DNA of 64,000 nucleotides from Kibdelosporangium sp. MJ126-NF4 (GCF_000826545.1 NZ_CDME01000012.1:1-64000), one strand, 5' to 3'; positions 17,794-27,361 are shown, counted from the stretch's first letter. The notes: a model not told the origin generated them from the letters alone. Translations and numbers: made by a program.

Positions 17794-17844
17794 TAATCTA
17801 GCCCGGCTCCCACCACGGTCCGACTCCCTTACGAAGGGCTGTTC

Positions 17845-18342
17845 ATGGTTCGCAAGTCACTCACCCTTGGCATGGCGGCGTTCGCCGTCCTCGCGCTGGC
17901 GACCCCGGCGTCCGCTGCTCCGGGCTCGGGTTCGCACAACGGCAGAACCCTGTCCGCGTCGAACGCCACCGGCCTCAACCCGGCCGGAGAGACGATCACC
18001 GTGTCCGGCAAGGGTTACGACCCGAAGAAGGGCTACTACGTCGCCCTCTGCCAGGTGCCGGACGACCTCGAGTACGGCGACGCACCGACGCCGTGCCAGG
18101 GCGGCGACGGCCAGGGCGGCAGCGGTGTCGGCCCGTCGGCCTGGGTCACCAACACCCCGATCGGCACCAACCCGTCCACCCCGATCGCGGCGGACGGCAG
18201 CTTCACCACCCAGATCCGGATCGCCCGCACTGGCAACAAACTGGACTGCACCAAGGTGACGTGCGCGATCGTCAGCAAGCGTGACCACCTCGGTCTGGGG
18301 GACCGCAGCTTCGACGTGTTCATCCGGGCCACCTGGAACTGA
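17845..18342 (+). CDS. Small secreted Ig-like (neocarzinostatin-type) protein
   Basis: 165 residues. Signal peptide 1-24 (ends ASAAP). The mature part has the pattern LNPAGETITVSGKGYDPKKG and two Cys pairs (for example CQVPDD, and LDCTKVTCAIV), typical of neocarzinostatin-like beta-sandwich domains that hold hydrophobic ligands. It is divergent from hmuT across the iron box and is followed by a strong hairpin. A role as a secreted hemophore or heme shuttle is inferred from position only. Confidence 0.75.
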   Translation: MVRKSLTLGMAAFAVLALATPASAAPGSGSHNGRTLSASNATGLNPAGETITVSGKGYDPKKGYYVALCQVPDDLEYGDAPTPCQGGDGQGGSGVGPSAWVTNTPIGTNPSTPIAADGSFTTQIRIARTGNKLDCTKVTCAIVSKRDHLGLGDRSFDVFIRATWN

Positions 18343-18370
18343 CCGGCCGAACACCTGAGCCAACCGGCCA

Positions 18371-18410
18371 GGCCGCCCGCCACGCCTACCGCCAGGCGTG
18401 GCGGGCGGCC
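18371..18410 (+). terminator. Strong hairpin terminator
   Basis: A perfect 17-bp stem (18371-18387 with 18394-18410) with a 6-nt loop accgcc begins 28 bases after the secreted-protein stop. There is no U tract, as is common in high-GC actinobacteria. Confidence 0.75.
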
Positions 18411-18510
18411 ACCGGTGAACTGGAAACCGCTGGCACCTGCTGCGGAGGGGACAGCAGGTTCAGGCGAGTTAATCGGTGGACGCCTCCGACGGGCTGGCTA
18501 TCGTGGCCGC

Positions 18511-19617
18511 ATGACCGACGCTTGGCTGTACACCCCGGCGGGCCGACCACGGGCGCGCGCACTGAACATCCCGTTCGAAGGGCAGCCCGCGGCGCTGAAC
18601 TCCATCACCGACGTGCCCGGCGTCGAAGTCGGCTACGAGACGCTCATCGACGGCGACGACATCCGCACCGGCGTGACTGCGATCCTGCCGCGTGGCAAGC
18701 AGGGCGTCGGTGTGAGCTGTGCGTCGGGTTTCCACTCGTTCAACGGCAACGGTGAACTCACCGGGTCGCACTGGCTGGCTGAGACCGGCCTGCTCGGCTG
18801 GCCGGTGATGATCACCAACACGTACGCCGTCGGCCCCGTGCACCGCGGTGTGATCGACTGGGTGGTGCGCGAGCAGCCCACCACCGCGCCATGGGACTTC
18901 CCTGTGGTCGGCGAGACCTACGACGGCTACCTCAACGACATCGGCCGCTCGTACGTGACGCCACAGCACGCGGTGAACGCGATCGACAACGCCACAGCCG
19001 GTCCGATCGAGGAGGGCTCGGTCGGCGGCGGAACCGGGATGAACGCCTACGGCTTCAAAGCGGGAAACGGCACCGCGTCCCGGAAAGTCCCCTACGCGGG
19101 CAAGGACTACACCGTCGGCGCGTTCATCCAGGCCAACTTCGGTTCCCGTCGTCAGCTGACCATCGCCGGACGGGCGTTGGGCAAACTCCTCGCCGACGAC
19201 AACCCCATGGCGGAGGCCGACTGGTTGCTGCCACCGGGCTCGGGGTCGGCGATCGTCGTGGTCGCCACCGACGCTCCTTTGCTGCCCCAGCAATGTGCCG
19301 CGCTGGCCCGGCGGGCCACGATCGGACTGGGCCGGACCGGCACCACCGGCGGGCACACCTCCGGCGACATCTTCCTGGCCTTCTCGTGCGGCAATCCCGG
19401 CGCGCTCGCCAGCCCGCCGGACCAGCAGGAGGAGGCACTGTCCCGAGTGGACTTCGTGCCGTGGCACGGGATCGACGGTTTCCCCGAGGCGACCGTGTAC
19501 GCCGTGGAGGAGGCGGTGGTCAACGCGCTCGTCGTCAACGAGACGATGATCGGCCTCGCTGGCCACCGCTCCCCCGCTATCCCGCGGGAACGTCTGGTCG
19601 GCCTGTTCAGCGAGTGA
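18511..19617 (+). CDS. P1-family (S58, DmpA/BapA) N-terminal nucleophile aminopeptidase
   Basis: 368 residues. NSITDVPGVEVGYETLI near the start, GSVGGGTGMNAYGFKAG in the middle and NFGSRRQL (Gly211-Ser212) are the landmarks of the DmpA family. The protein is expected to cut itself between Gly211 and Ser212, freeing Ser as the nucleophile. Relatives remove D- or L-amino acids or beta-amino acids from peptide amino ends. No signal peptide. The convergent amidohydrolase gene overlaps its 3' end by 11 bases. Confidence 0.88.
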   Translation: MTDAWLYTPAGRPRARALNIPFEGQPAALNSITDVPGVEVGYETLIDGDDIRTGVTAILPRGKQGVGVSCASGFHSFNGNGELTGSHWLAETGLLGWPVMITNTYAVGPVHRGVIDWVVREQPTTAPWDFPVVGETYDGYLNDIGRSYVTPQHAVNAIDNATAGPIEEGSVGGGTGMNAYGFKAGNGTASRKVPYAGKDYTVGAFIQANFGSRRQLTIAGRALGKLLADDNPMAEADWLLPPGSGSAIVVVATDAPLLPQQCAALARRATIGLGRTGTTGGHTSGDIFLAFSCGNPGALASPPDQQEEALSRVDFVPWHGIDGFPEATVYAVEEAVVNALVVNETMIGLAGHRSPAIPRERLVGLFSE

Positions 19618-20914
19618 TCGGGGCGCCGTTCTTCCAGACGGCCGAGATTCCGCGCATCGCGGTGATGTCCGTGGTCGGGTCGCCGTCGACGAGCACGAGG
19701 TCGGCCCTCAGCCCCTGCCGGATCCGGCCGCGGTCAGCGAATCCGTAGATCGACGCCGGTGTGGCGGTGGCCGCCGTCAACGCCTCGCGGGGCGTCAGTC
19801 CCGCGCGCACCAGCAGTTCCAACTCGATCAGCAGGCCGACGCCGTGCGCGATGCCGGGGATACCGGAGTCCGTGCCCACGATGATCGGCACGCCCGCGTC
19901 GTGCAGGATCTTGACGTTCTGCGACGCCGTCGCCAGACCCGCACGTTCGAAACCCCATGCGGCGTCGAGGAACGCGCGCTGCTTCGCGGAGATGTACGGC
20001 GCCACGCGCGGATCGTTGACCACCGCCTTGGTCGCCGGGTTGGCAGCCGACTCGAACGCGCTCCAGAGCGTCAGCGTGGGAGTGACGAACGCGCCCGTCC
20101 GCTGGGCCAGCACGAGGATGTCGTCCGGCACGAGCACGTCACTGAACAGGTGCACAAGACCGGTCAGCCCGGCCTGCAGCCCGACTCGCGCCAGGTGGTG
20201 CTTGGTCGCGTGCGCCACCGCGGGCATGCCGAGCTTCTTCGCCGCGGCGACGAGCTTCTTCGTCTGGTCTGCTGTGAGCACCGGGATCGGTGCCCCGGTC
20301 ACCAGGTTCACGTCCTCCAGCGCGAGCTTCAAGTGGTCCGAGCCCTCCGCCTGACGGGCGGCGACGAACTCGGCAGCCACCGTGTCCGGCTCGACCAGCG
20401 GGTACTTCACGCCCGAGTCGGTGCCGTGGCCGCCAGGCACGGTCGCCCACCAGCCCGCCGTCCACAGGTCCGAGTTCGCAGTCGGCGCATAGGACTTGCG
20501 CTGCTGCTTGAACGGGCCGTGCACGGTCGGGTCGCTGACCATGTCCAGTTCGGTCATGACACCGAAGCGCGGTCCGTCCGTGCGGTCCGGACCGGTGTGG
20601 TGCAGGTGCCCGTCGATGAGGCCCGGCAGCAGGGTTTTGCCGCGCCCGTCGTGCACGGCCAGGCCTGTGGGCGCGCCACCGCGGTCGAGCACCGACACGA
20701 TCCGGCCGCCCGCGACGACCACATGGCCGCGGTCGATCACCCTTCTGCCGTCGAAGATCCGCACATTCGAGATGACGAAGGCCTGCTGCTGCGCGGCTGA
20801 CGCCTCAGTCCCGGCCAGCGCGACGGGTATCGCCGCCCCGGCCGCCAGAACGGCGCGGCGGCTGACCTTCGGCCCCGGTTCGGTCGGCACGGCGACAACA
20901 TGGGACAAGCACAT
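19607..20914 (-). CDS. Tat-exported amidohydrolase
   Basis: 435 residues. Amino end has a twin-arginine-like signal (VSRRAVLAAGAAIPVALAG). The metal site is laid out as in imidazolonepropionase/prolidase-type amidohydrolases: LLPGLIDGHLHHTGP (His-x-His), AHATKHH, HLFSDVLVP, and GTDSG with the last Asp. Residues LGADLVLVDGDP-like near the end form the small beta domain. It should hydrolyse an amide or cyclic substrate outside the membrane. I chose ATG 20914 (GGGGG seven bases before). A GTG at 20956 overlaps the receiver-gene stop as GTGA and would couple it to the signalling operon, so the start is uncertain. Confidence 0.82.
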   Translation of the reverse strand: MCLSHVVAVPTEPGPKVSRRAVLAAGAAIPVALAGTEASAAQQQAFVISNVRIFDGRRVIDRGHVVVAGGRIVSVLDRGGAPTGLAVHDGRGKTLLPGLIDGHLHHTGPDRTDGPRFGVMTELDMVSDPTVHGPFKQQRKSYAPTANSDLWTAGWWATVPGGHGTDSGVKYPLVEPDTVAAEFVAARQAEGSDHLKLALEDVNLVTGAPIPVLTADQTKKLVAAAKKLGMPAVAHATKHHLARVGLQAGLTGLVHLFSDVLVPDDILVLAQRTGAFVTPTLTLWSAFESAANPATKAVVNDPRVAPYISAKQRAFLDAAWGFERAGLATASQNVKILHDAGVPIIVGTDSGIPGIAHGVGLLIELELLVRAGLTPREALTAATATPASIYGFADRGRIRQGLRADLVLVDGDPTTDITAMRGISAVWKNGAPITR

Positions 20915-20952
20915 CCTCGAACCCCCAAGTTCTGTGTAGAACTCCACGCTAC

Positions 20953-21393
20953 TCACGTGCGGGGCAGCTTGACCACCGTGAGGAAGAAGTCGTCGATCTG
21001 GCGCACGGCCGCGACGAACTGTTCGAAGTCGACCGGCTTGGTGACGTAGGCGTTGGCGTGCGACTGGTAGCTGCGCAGGATGTCCTCCTCCGCCTCGGAC
21101 GTGGTGAGGACGACCACCGGGATGGTGCGCAGGTCCTCGCTGCTCTTGAGCTCCGCCAGCACTTCCTGGCCGTTGCGGCGCGGCAGGTTGAGGTCGAGCA
21201 GGATCAGGCCGGGCCTCGGCACGTCCTCGTACGGCGGCTGCCTGCGCACGAACCGCAGGGCCTCGACACCGTCGCTGACCACGTGCAGCGTGTTGTGGAC
21301 CTTGTTGTCCGACAACGCCTCCCTGGTCATCAGCACGTCACCGGGGTCGTCCTCGACGAGCAGGATGTCGATCGGGTGCAGCGAATCAGGCAC
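20953..21393 (-). CDS. Single-domain response regulator (Rcp1-like)
   Basis: 146 residues, receiver domain only. Acidic pocket in LLVEDDPGD, phosphoryl Asp in [13 protein letters not shown], Thr/Ser in VVVLTTS and Lys in [12 protein letters not shown]. The long variant with [21 protein letters not shown] residues is like cyanobacterial phytochrome partners. It has no output domain, so it acts on a partner protein. GTG start, eight-base overlap with the kinase gene. Confidence 0.9.
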   Translation of the reverse strand: MPDSLHPIDILLVEDDPGDVLMTREALSDNKVHNTLHVVSDGVEALRFVRRQPPYEDVPRPGLILLDLNLPRRNGQEVLAELKSSEDLRTIPVVVLTTSEAEEDILRSYQSHANAYVTKPVDFEQFVAAVRQIDDFFLTVVKLPRT

Positions 21394-22864
21394 GGTCGTT
21401 CTCCCTGACGGGCAGTGTGAAACGGAAAATCGTGCGGCCCGCGGCGGCCGAGGTGTCCAGCCAGATCCGGCCGTCGTGGTGCTCAACGATCCTGCGGGCC
21501 ATCGCCAGTCCGATTCCGGTGCCCGGATAGGCCGCCCTCGGGTGCAGCCGCTGGAAGATCACGAAGATCCGGTCGGCGTACTCGGCGTCGATACCGATCC
21601 CGTTGTCGCTCACCGAGAACACCCATTCGTCCGCCTGCTGTTCGCTCTCGATGGCGATCCGCGGTGGCGCGTCGGCGCGGAACTTGACAGCGTTGCCGAC
21701 GAGGTTCTGGATCATCGTGGTCAGCAACGACTCCTCGCCGTGCACGGTCGGCATCGCGGAGACCGTCACCTCTGCCCCGGTTTCCGCGACGAGCTGGTCG
21801 AGGTTGCCGAGCGCGGCACGGACAACGGACTCCATGTCGACGTCGCCGAACTCGCCGGTACGCCGTCCGACACGGGAGAACGAGAGCAGGTCGTTGATCA
21901 GGACCTGCATCCGCCGTGCGCCGTCCACAGCGAACTCGATGTACTCCTCGCCGCGCTCGTCCAGCTGTCCCTGGTAGCGGCGCTGGATCAGCTGGCAGAA
22001 ACTGGTGATCTTGCGCAGCGGCTCCTGCAGGTCGTGCGACGCGACGTACGCGAACTGCTCGAGGTCCGAATTGGACCGTTGCAGGTCCCGTGTCCGGGTG
22101 GCGAGCGAGGCGACCTCGGTGACCAGCCGCTGCCGCAACGCCTCCACGTCCTTGGCCAGTTCCTTGAGCTCCTGCGGGCCGTCGCCGAGTGGGATGGCAC
22201 GGTCGATGTCGTCGGTGGCCGCCCTGATCTCGGCGGCCAGCCCGAAGACCGGACGCGCCACCCGACGGTGGAACCCCCACGCCAGCGCCACGAACAGGAT
22301 GACGAGCAGCAGCACGATGACGGCGAACACGACGGGCAGCAACACGGCCGACCGCTGCAGCGTCTGCCGGTCCACCTCCCGTGCGGCGGTGAGGTTGGTG
22401 CGCTGCGTGTTCAGCGCGGACCGGACCGCGTCGAACCGGGTTTTCCCCGTCTCGACAAGGCTTTGCCCGACGCCGTCCTCGGCGATCATCCGCTCCGCGG
22501 TCGTCTGCCACTCGTCCACCGCGGCCAGCACGATGCCGAGGTCCCTGCCCGCCGGTGTCCCGTCGACCGCGCCGAGCCTGCGCATCTCGGCCACGGCCTT
22601 GTCCTGCTGGGACCGGCCGTCCCGGTAGGGCGTGAGGAAGTCGGCCCGACCGGTCAGCAGGAAGCCGCGCAGGCCGGTTTCCTGGTCGAGCAGCGAGGTT
22701 TCCAGGTCGCGCTGCTCGATCAGCTCGGGGTCGATCTGGTCGACGACCCTGCTGCGTGCCTCGCCGAGCTGGGTCAGCCCGACCACGCCGCCGACGACCG
22801 CGGCCGCGAGCATGATCGCCTCCAGCACGATCAGCAGCACCACCCAGCGGCGCAGGGTGTTCAT
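21386..22864 (-). CDS. CHASE3-HAMP histidine kinase
   Basis: 492 residues. A first membrane span (about 5-32), an extracellular CHASE3-like domain (about 35-175, with [15 protein letters not shown]), a second span (about 178-205), HAMP, a coiled segment, then the dimerisation box [16 protein letters not shown] (phospho-His near 288) and an ATPase domain with NAVKF, DNGIGID and [13 protein letters not shown]3 kinases of this type pass signals to single-domain receivers. It overlaps both neighbours, so all three are made together. The stimulus is unknown. Confidence 0.9.
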   Translation of the reverse strand: MNTLRRWVVLLIVLEAIMLAAAVVGGVVGLTQLGEARSRVVDQIDPELIEQRDLETSLLDQETGLRGFLLTGRADFLTPYRDGRSQQDKAVAEMRRLGAVDGTPAGRDLGIVLAAVDEWQTTAERMIAEDGVGQSLVETGKTRFDAVRSALNTQRTNLTAAREVDRQTLQRSAVLLPVVFAVIVLLLVILFVALAWGFHRRVARPVFGLAAEIRAATDDIDRAIPLGDGPQELKELAKDVEALRQRLVTEVASLATRTRDLQRSNSDLEQFAYVASHDLQEPLRKITSFCQLIQRRYQGQLDERGEEYIEFAVDGARRMQVLINDLLSFSRVGRRTGEFGDVDMESVVRAALGNLDQLVAETGAEVTVSAMPTVHGEESLLTTMIQNLVGNAVKFRADAPPRIAIESEQQADEWVFSVSDNGIGIDAEYADRIFVIFQRLHPRAAYPGTGIGLAMARRIVEHHDGRIWLDTSAAAGRTIFRFTLPVRENDRA

Positions 22865-24054
22865 CGGGGCGTGCGATGGCTCAGCAGCACCAGCGCCACA
22901 TCGTCGTCGAGCGGGCCCTGGTTGAGGTCGACGACGGCGGCGATCAGCCGGTCGAGCACCGCCTCCGGTTCCGAACGCCAGTCCGGGTTGGCCCGCAGGT
23001 CGGCCAGCAGCAGCTCGGCCATGTTCTCGTGGCCGAGCCGGTCGGTCCGGCCCTCGACCTTGCCTTCGAACACGCCGTCGGTGTAGAGCAGCAACGACCA
23101 GTCGGCGGGCAGTTCGACGTCGACCGGCCGCCACGAGGCGTCGGGCAGCAGGCCGAGCGGGACACCGAGGTGGTCCATCGGCAGCAACCGCCCGGATTCC
23201 CCGTCGATCAGCAACGGCGGCGGGTGGCCGGCCAGCCGCATCCGCAGCGACCGCCTGTCCGGCGCGATGCTGATCGCGCAGAGCGTGACGAAGCCGTACT
23301 TGATCCGCTCGTGCTGGAACACGATCTCGATCGCGCGCAGCACCTCACTGGTCGGCAGGCCCGCGACGACCAGTGCCCGCCACGCGATGCGCACCGCGAC
23401 ACCGAGCGCGGCCTCGTCCGGACCGTGTCCGCTGACATCACCGATGACCACGTGCACTGTGCCGTCCGGCAGTTCGACGGCGTCGTAGAAATCTCCGCCC
23501 AGCACTGATTCACCGCGGCCAGGCCGGTACCGCGCGACCAGTCCGACGCGGGCGTCGGTCACCAGCGGAGCGGGCAGCAGTCCCCGTTCGAGGCGCCGGT
23601 TCTCGGCGGCCAGCAACCGCTGCTGCAGCAACTGCCGTTCGGCCTTTTCGGCTCGCTTGCGCTCCCACGCGTACCGCAGCGCCTTCACCAGCAGGCGGCC
23701 GTCGACCTGATCCTTGACCAGGTAGTCCTGCGCACCGGCGGCCACCGCCGCGATCCCGACGGCCTCGTCGTGCTGGCCAGTCAGGACAACCACCGCAGTG
23801 CCCGGCGCGTGTTGCGTCAGGCGCGTCACCGCCGTGAGCCCGACCGCGTCGGGTAGTTGCAGGTCCAGCAGGACGCAGTCGACGCGCAAGGGCGCGCTCA
23901 GCGCACGGGCGAGGGTGTCGACGCGGTGCATGTGAACGTGGTCGGACAGCTCCGAGAGCAGTTCGGCGACCAGGAACGCGTCTGCGTCGTCGTCCTCGAC
24001 GAGCAGCACCCGCAGTGGCTGGCCCACTCTTGGCGGTGCGTCCAGTACGTCCAC
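22861..24054 (-). CDS. Receiver-PP2C phosphatase (RsbU/RsbP-like)
   Basis: 397 residues. Receiver domain about 12-130 (LLVEDDDADAF, DCVLLDLQLPD, VVVLTGQ, YLVKDQ), a short coiled linker rich in Arg/Glu/Gln, then a PP2C SpoIIE-type phosphatase about 165-397 (GGDFYDAVELPDG, VIGDVSGHG, LLLYTDGVFEG, DDDVALVLL). Such proteins dephosphorylate anti-anti-sigma factors in stress-sigma partner switching. It is first in a three-gene operon. GTG start at 24054 after GGGGG. Confidence 0.9.
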   Translation of the reverse strand: MDVLDAPPRVGQPLRVLLVEDDDADAFLVAELLSELSDHVHMHRVDTLARALSAPLRVDCVLLDLQLPDAVGLTAVTRLTQHAPGTAVVVLTGQHDEAVGIAAVAAGAQDYLVKDQVDGRLLVKALRYAWERKRAEKAERQLLQQRLLAAENRRLERGLLPAPLVTDARVGLVARYRPGRGESVLGGDFYDAVELPDGTVHVVIGDVSGHGPDEAALGVAVRIAWRALVVAGLPTSEVLRAIEIVFQHERIKYGFVTLCAISIAPDRRSLRMRLAGHPPPLLIDGESGRLLPMDHLGVPLGLLPDASWRPVDVELPADWSLLLYTDGVFEGKVEGRTDRLGHENMAELLLADLRANPDWRSEPEAVLDRLIAAVVDLNQGPLDDDVALVLLSHRTPR

Positions 24055-24164
24055 ACGGCCCCCTGTTGCGTGACCGGAATCCAGTTGGTCTGGTGGCTGG
24101 CTCTCAACCGGCGATCATCCTACGCACCAGCGCGGTGAGCCGACCGACCGCTAAGGTCGGATCG

Positions 24165-24764
24165 ATGGAGTCGCTGGCCGAACGGACCGAACGCCTCGCC
24201 GAGGTCAAGGCGTTGATCTTCGACCTGGACGGCACGCTGGTCGACACCAGTGCCAACAACCGCCGTGCGCTGTTCGCGACGTTCGAGACGCAGGGCATCC
24301 GGCCTGATGACATGCCGTCCGCCCCGGAGGGCACCGGCTTCGTCGACTGGTGCGCGTTGCTCGTCAGCGAAGGCCTGCTCGCCCCGGACGTGCCGGTTTC
24401 GAAGCTGCAGCAGATCTGCGAACGCGAGACGCTGCGATCCGTTCACGAGGTGCGGGAGATCCCGGCGCTGGTGTCGTTCGCGCGCTGGGCGGAACGGCGT
24501 TTTCCCTTGGCTGTCGCGACAGGCAGTTCCCGTGCGGTCGTGGATCCGCTGCTGGCGGCGACCGGGCTGCGGCCGTTGTTCGACGTCGTGGTGACGCGTG
24601 ACGAGGTCGCGAACGGCAAGCCCGAGCCTGATCTCTTTTTGCGCGCGGCCGAGTTGCTCGACGTCGCCGCGGCCGCGTGCCTGGTGTTCGAGGACACCGA
24701 CGTCGGCCTGGCCGCCGCCAGGCAGGCCGGGATGGCGGCTATGGACGTACGACCGTATCGATGA
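24165..24764 (+). CDS. HAD-superfamily hydrolase (beta-phosphoglucomutase/phosphatase-like)
   Basis: 199 residues. The motifs are FDLDGTLVDTS (nucleophile Asp near residue 20), VATGSSRAVV, GKPEPDLFL and FEDTDVGLAAARQAG. A helical cap sits between motifs I and II. It removes phosphate from a small sugar phosphate or similar substrate. The end is short and overlaps the convergent TetR gene by 26 bases. Confidence 0.88.
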   Translation: MESLAERTERLAEVKALIFDLDGTLVDTSANNRRALFATFETQGIRPDDMPSAPEGTGFVDWCALLVSEGLLAPDVPVSKLQQICERETLRSVHEVREIPALVSFARWAERRFPLAVATGSSRAVVDPLLAATGLRPLFDVVVTRDEVANGKPEPDLFLRAAELLDVAAAACLVFEDTDVGLAAARQAGMAAMDVRPYR

Positions 24765-25374
24765 CGGTCGCGGTGTCCGCGTCGTAGTTCGCGGTCGCCG
24801 TCACCATCGCGAGGAGTTGGTCGACGAGCCAGTTCACCAGGACCTCGCGGGGCAGGTTGCGTTCCTGCAGCCACGTCAGCGTTGTGCCCTCGACGACCGC
24901 GGTCCAGCAGTTCAACGTCAGCAGCGCCAGCGGAGACGGCTGCCCGACACCCGTGCGTGCCAGGATCTCGGCGACCGCGTGCCTGCGCACGTCGTCGACG
25001 ACCGCGCCCGTCTCGGCCGTCGCCACGACCGACCCTCCCCTGAGCAACGCGATGAACGCCATCGCGTGCGACTCGGCGAACGCGATGAACTCCTCGATCA
25101 GCGACCGCAACTGTTCGACCAGCGGGCCTTCGGCCGGTGCGGCGAACCGGGCGATCAGACTGTCGGCGGCGAACCGCAGTGCCGCCACGTAGATCTCCGT
25201 CGGCCCGGAGAAGTAGCGGTAGAACAACGCACGGGAGACGTCCGCGGCCGCCGCGATGTCGTCGATCGAGACCTGCTCGTACGGGCGGGTGCCGTACAAC
25301 TCGATCGCCGCCGCCAGCAGGTGCATCCGCCGCTGCTCCGGCGCCATCCGCCGCGATGTCCTCACCAGTGTCAT
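24739..25374 (-). CDS. TetR/AcrR-family regulator
   Basis: 211 residues. Helix-turn-helix at about 15-60 (HLLAAAIELYGTRPYEQVS, then AADVSRALFYRYFSGPTEIY). It follows the reductase gene by seven bases on the same strand, so it is probably the third gene of that operon and its regulator. The palindromic site at 27362-27377 is a candidate target. ATG at 25374 has a weak ribosome site, consistent with coupling. Confidence 0.85.
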   Translation of the reverse strand: MTLVRTSRRMAPEQRRMHLLAAAIELYGTRPYEQVSIDDIAAAADVSRALFYRYFSGPTEIYVAALRFAADSLIARFAAPAEGPLVEQLRSLIEEFIAFAESHAMAFIALLRGGSVVATAETGAVVDDVRRHAVAEILARTGVGQPSPLALLTLNCWTAVVEGTTLTWLQERNLPREVLVNWLVDQLLAMVTATANYDADTATVIDTVVRP

Positions 25375-25381
25375 TGTCGCA

Positions 25382-26419
25382 TCACAGGTCCAGCACGATC
25401 CGGCCGTGTCCACGCGACACGCAGATCGCCATCCGCTCCTGCCGCTCGTCGTCGGTGAGCACGCGGTCGTGGTGCCGGACCTCGCCGCCGAGCACCTTCA
25501 GGGTGCACGTGCCGCAGAAGCCCTGCCTGCACGAGTAGCCGACGCCGGGCACGGCGTCTCTGATCACGTCGAGCGCGGTCCGGTCCGCGGGAATGTCCAG
25601 CACCGTCGCGCTGCGGGCCAGTTCGATCTCGAACGGGCGGCCGTCGATGATCGGCGGCGGGGAGAACCGTTCGAAGTGCAGCCGGGTCCGCCGGTCGACG
25701 CGGACGCCGTTGATCATCTTCGGCGGGCCGCAGCAGTAGACGTGCGTGTTGGGCAGCGCCCACGTCAGCAACTCCTTGCCGCTGACCGGAACGCCGAACT
25801 CGCTGTCCGGCCGGATCCAGACCCGGTCGGGGTCCAGGTCGGCGATCTCGTCGAGAAACGGCATCGACTCGCGCGTTCGTCCACAGTAGACAAGGTGCCA
25901 GTCCTTGTCCCGCACGGCCTTGACCATCGGCAGGATCGGAGTGATACCGATGCCGCCCGCGATGAACAGGTACCTCGGGACCTGGATGAACGGGAACGCG
26001 TTGCGCGGCCCCCTGACTGTGACGACATCACCCTCGACGAGGGCGTGCACTTCCTGGGATCCGGTACCCAGCCTGCGCACCGCGATCCGGTAGGTCGACC
26101 GGTCCTCGGGGTCGCCGCACAGCGAATACTGGCGCGTGGTTCCCGACGGCAGCCGCAGGTCGACGTGACAGCCGGGCTGCCAGGTCGGTAGCGGTGACCA
26201 GTCCGGCGCGGACATCGTGAGGCTGACGACGTCCTCGGCCTCGGGATTGACCTTGCGCACCACCAGTGTCGTACTCAGGCTGACCACCGGTCGCGGCGGC
26301 GGTTCGTCCTCGCCCGCCATCGACCGCGTCACCTTCTCGAAGGCGTTGACGGCACGTGCCGCGAAGGCCCACAACCGATCGTGGCGCCGTCTGCCGTACA
26401 GGTCGGGCGGCCCACTCAT
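25382..26419 (-). CDS. Phthalate-dioxygenase-type reductase (FNR domain plus plant-type ferredoxin)
   Basis: 345 residues. FAD/FMN-binding barrel (about 45-145, RQYSLCGDP), NAD domain (about 150-240, FIAGGIGITPILPMV, YCCGPPKMI), then a ferredoxin domain (about 260-345) with CRQGFCGTCTLKVL and a fourth Cys near ICVSRG. It passes electrons from NAD(P)H to an oxygenase or desaturase-like partner. The next gene upstream (ATGA overlap) encodes a PF10118-type protein with a His/Glu-rich diiron-like pattern, a plausible partner. Confidence 0.88.
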   Translation of the reverse strand: MSGPPDLYGRRRHDRLWAFAARAVNAFEKVTRSMAGEDEPPPRPVVSLSTTLVVRKVNPEAEDVVSLTMSAPDWSPLPTWQPGCHVDLRLPSGTTRQYSLCGDPEDRSTYRIAVRRLGTGSQEVHALVEGDVVTVRGPRNAFPFIQVPRYLFIAGGIGITPILPMVKAVRDKDWHLVYCGRTRESMPFLDEIADLDPDRVWIRPDSEFGVPVSGKELLTWALPNTHVYCCGPPKMINGVRVDRRTRLHFERFSPPPIIDGRPFEIELARSATVLDIPADRTALDVIRDAVPGVGYSCRQGFCGTCTLKVLGGEVRHHDRVLTDDERQERMAICVSRGHGRIVLDL

Positions 26420-27261
26420 TGCTCGGCGGCCAGCGCTGCGGGCGACGTGGCCAGATAGGCCACGGCCTGACTCGTCGACGCCTCCTGCGACGGGTGATAT
26501 CCGGGCTTGTAGTAACGGAACACGGCGGCCGCCAGATACGGCACGCTCGGCAGCAGGCCACGACGGCCCGCGCGGACGAGGTCGCGCCACCGCGGCTTGC
26601 GCGTGATCCGGGGATCTTGGGCCATCAGGTAGCGCACACCACGCAGCCACAGCCACACCAGGAACGGGAACGCGACGAACATGGCCATGACCCGGTTGAC
26701 GAATTTGCCGTCGACGTGCGCGAAGAGGTCGTAGGCCACGGCACGGTGCTCGACCTCCTCGGCGCCGTGCCAGCGCAGCAGGTCCAGCATCGTCGGGTCG
26801 GTGTCGACCTCGTCGAGCTTGGGCGAGTTGAGCACCCAGTGCCCGAGGAACGCCGTCATGTGCTCCACCGCGGCGATGACCGACAGCCTGGCCACCAGCC
26901 AGCGCCTGCCACCGTCCGGCCGGTCCAGCCGCTCGCGGAAGAACCATTCGAGCTGCCGGACGTACGGGGTGGGGTCGATGCCGTGGTTGACCAGGTGGTC
27001 CTGTGCGCCCTGGTGCGCGGACGCGTGCATCGCCTCCTGGCCGATGAAGCCGACCACGTCCTCCTTCAGCCGCTCGTCGGTGATCAACGGCAGGGCCTCC
27101 TTGAAGACCTTGACGAACCACCGCTCCCCCTCCGGGAGCAGCAGGTGCATCACGTTGAACACGTGGGTGGCGAACGGCTCGCCCGGTATCCAGTGCGCGG
27201 GCAGCGCCGACCAGTCGAACCGCACGTCACGCGGCCTGAGCGCCAAGTTCTCGGGTTCCAT
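26416..27261 (-). CDS. Predicted metal-dependent hydrolase/diiron-like protein (PF10118 type)
   Basis: 281 residues. Conserved motifs include FIGQEAMHASAHQ (about 73-85), VEHMTAFLGHWVL and WHGAEEVEHRAVAYDLF (about 165-180). Spaced Glu/His residues (QExxH, AAVEH, EExxEH) form a ferritin-like diiron pattern, although the family is usually labelled metal-dependent hydrolase. The ATG at 27261 has a perfect GGAGG seven bases upstream. Coupled to a ferredoxin-type reductase, it may be an oxygenase component. Confidence 0.8.
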   Translation of the reverse strand: MEPENLALRPRDVRFDWSALPAHWIPGEPFATHVFNVMHLLLPEGERWFVKVFKEALPLITDERLKEDVVGFIGQEAMHASAHQGAQDHLVNHGIDPTPYVRQLEWFFRERLDRPDGGRRWLVARLSVIAAVEHMTAFLGHWVLNSPKLDEVDTDPTMLDLLRWHGAEEVEHRAVAYDLFAHVDGKFVNRVMAMFVAFPFLVWLWLRGVRYLMAQDPRITRKPRWRDLVRAGRRGLLPSVPYLAAAVFRYYKPGYHPSQEASTSQAVAYLATSPAALAAEQ

Positions 27262-27361
27262 CGCGACCTCCACGGCGAGCACCACAATGAGACTGGACGT
27301 CATGATAGACAGATTGTCAACAAGCCGGAAGACCCTTCCGAGACCTTCCCTTGCCCATTTC

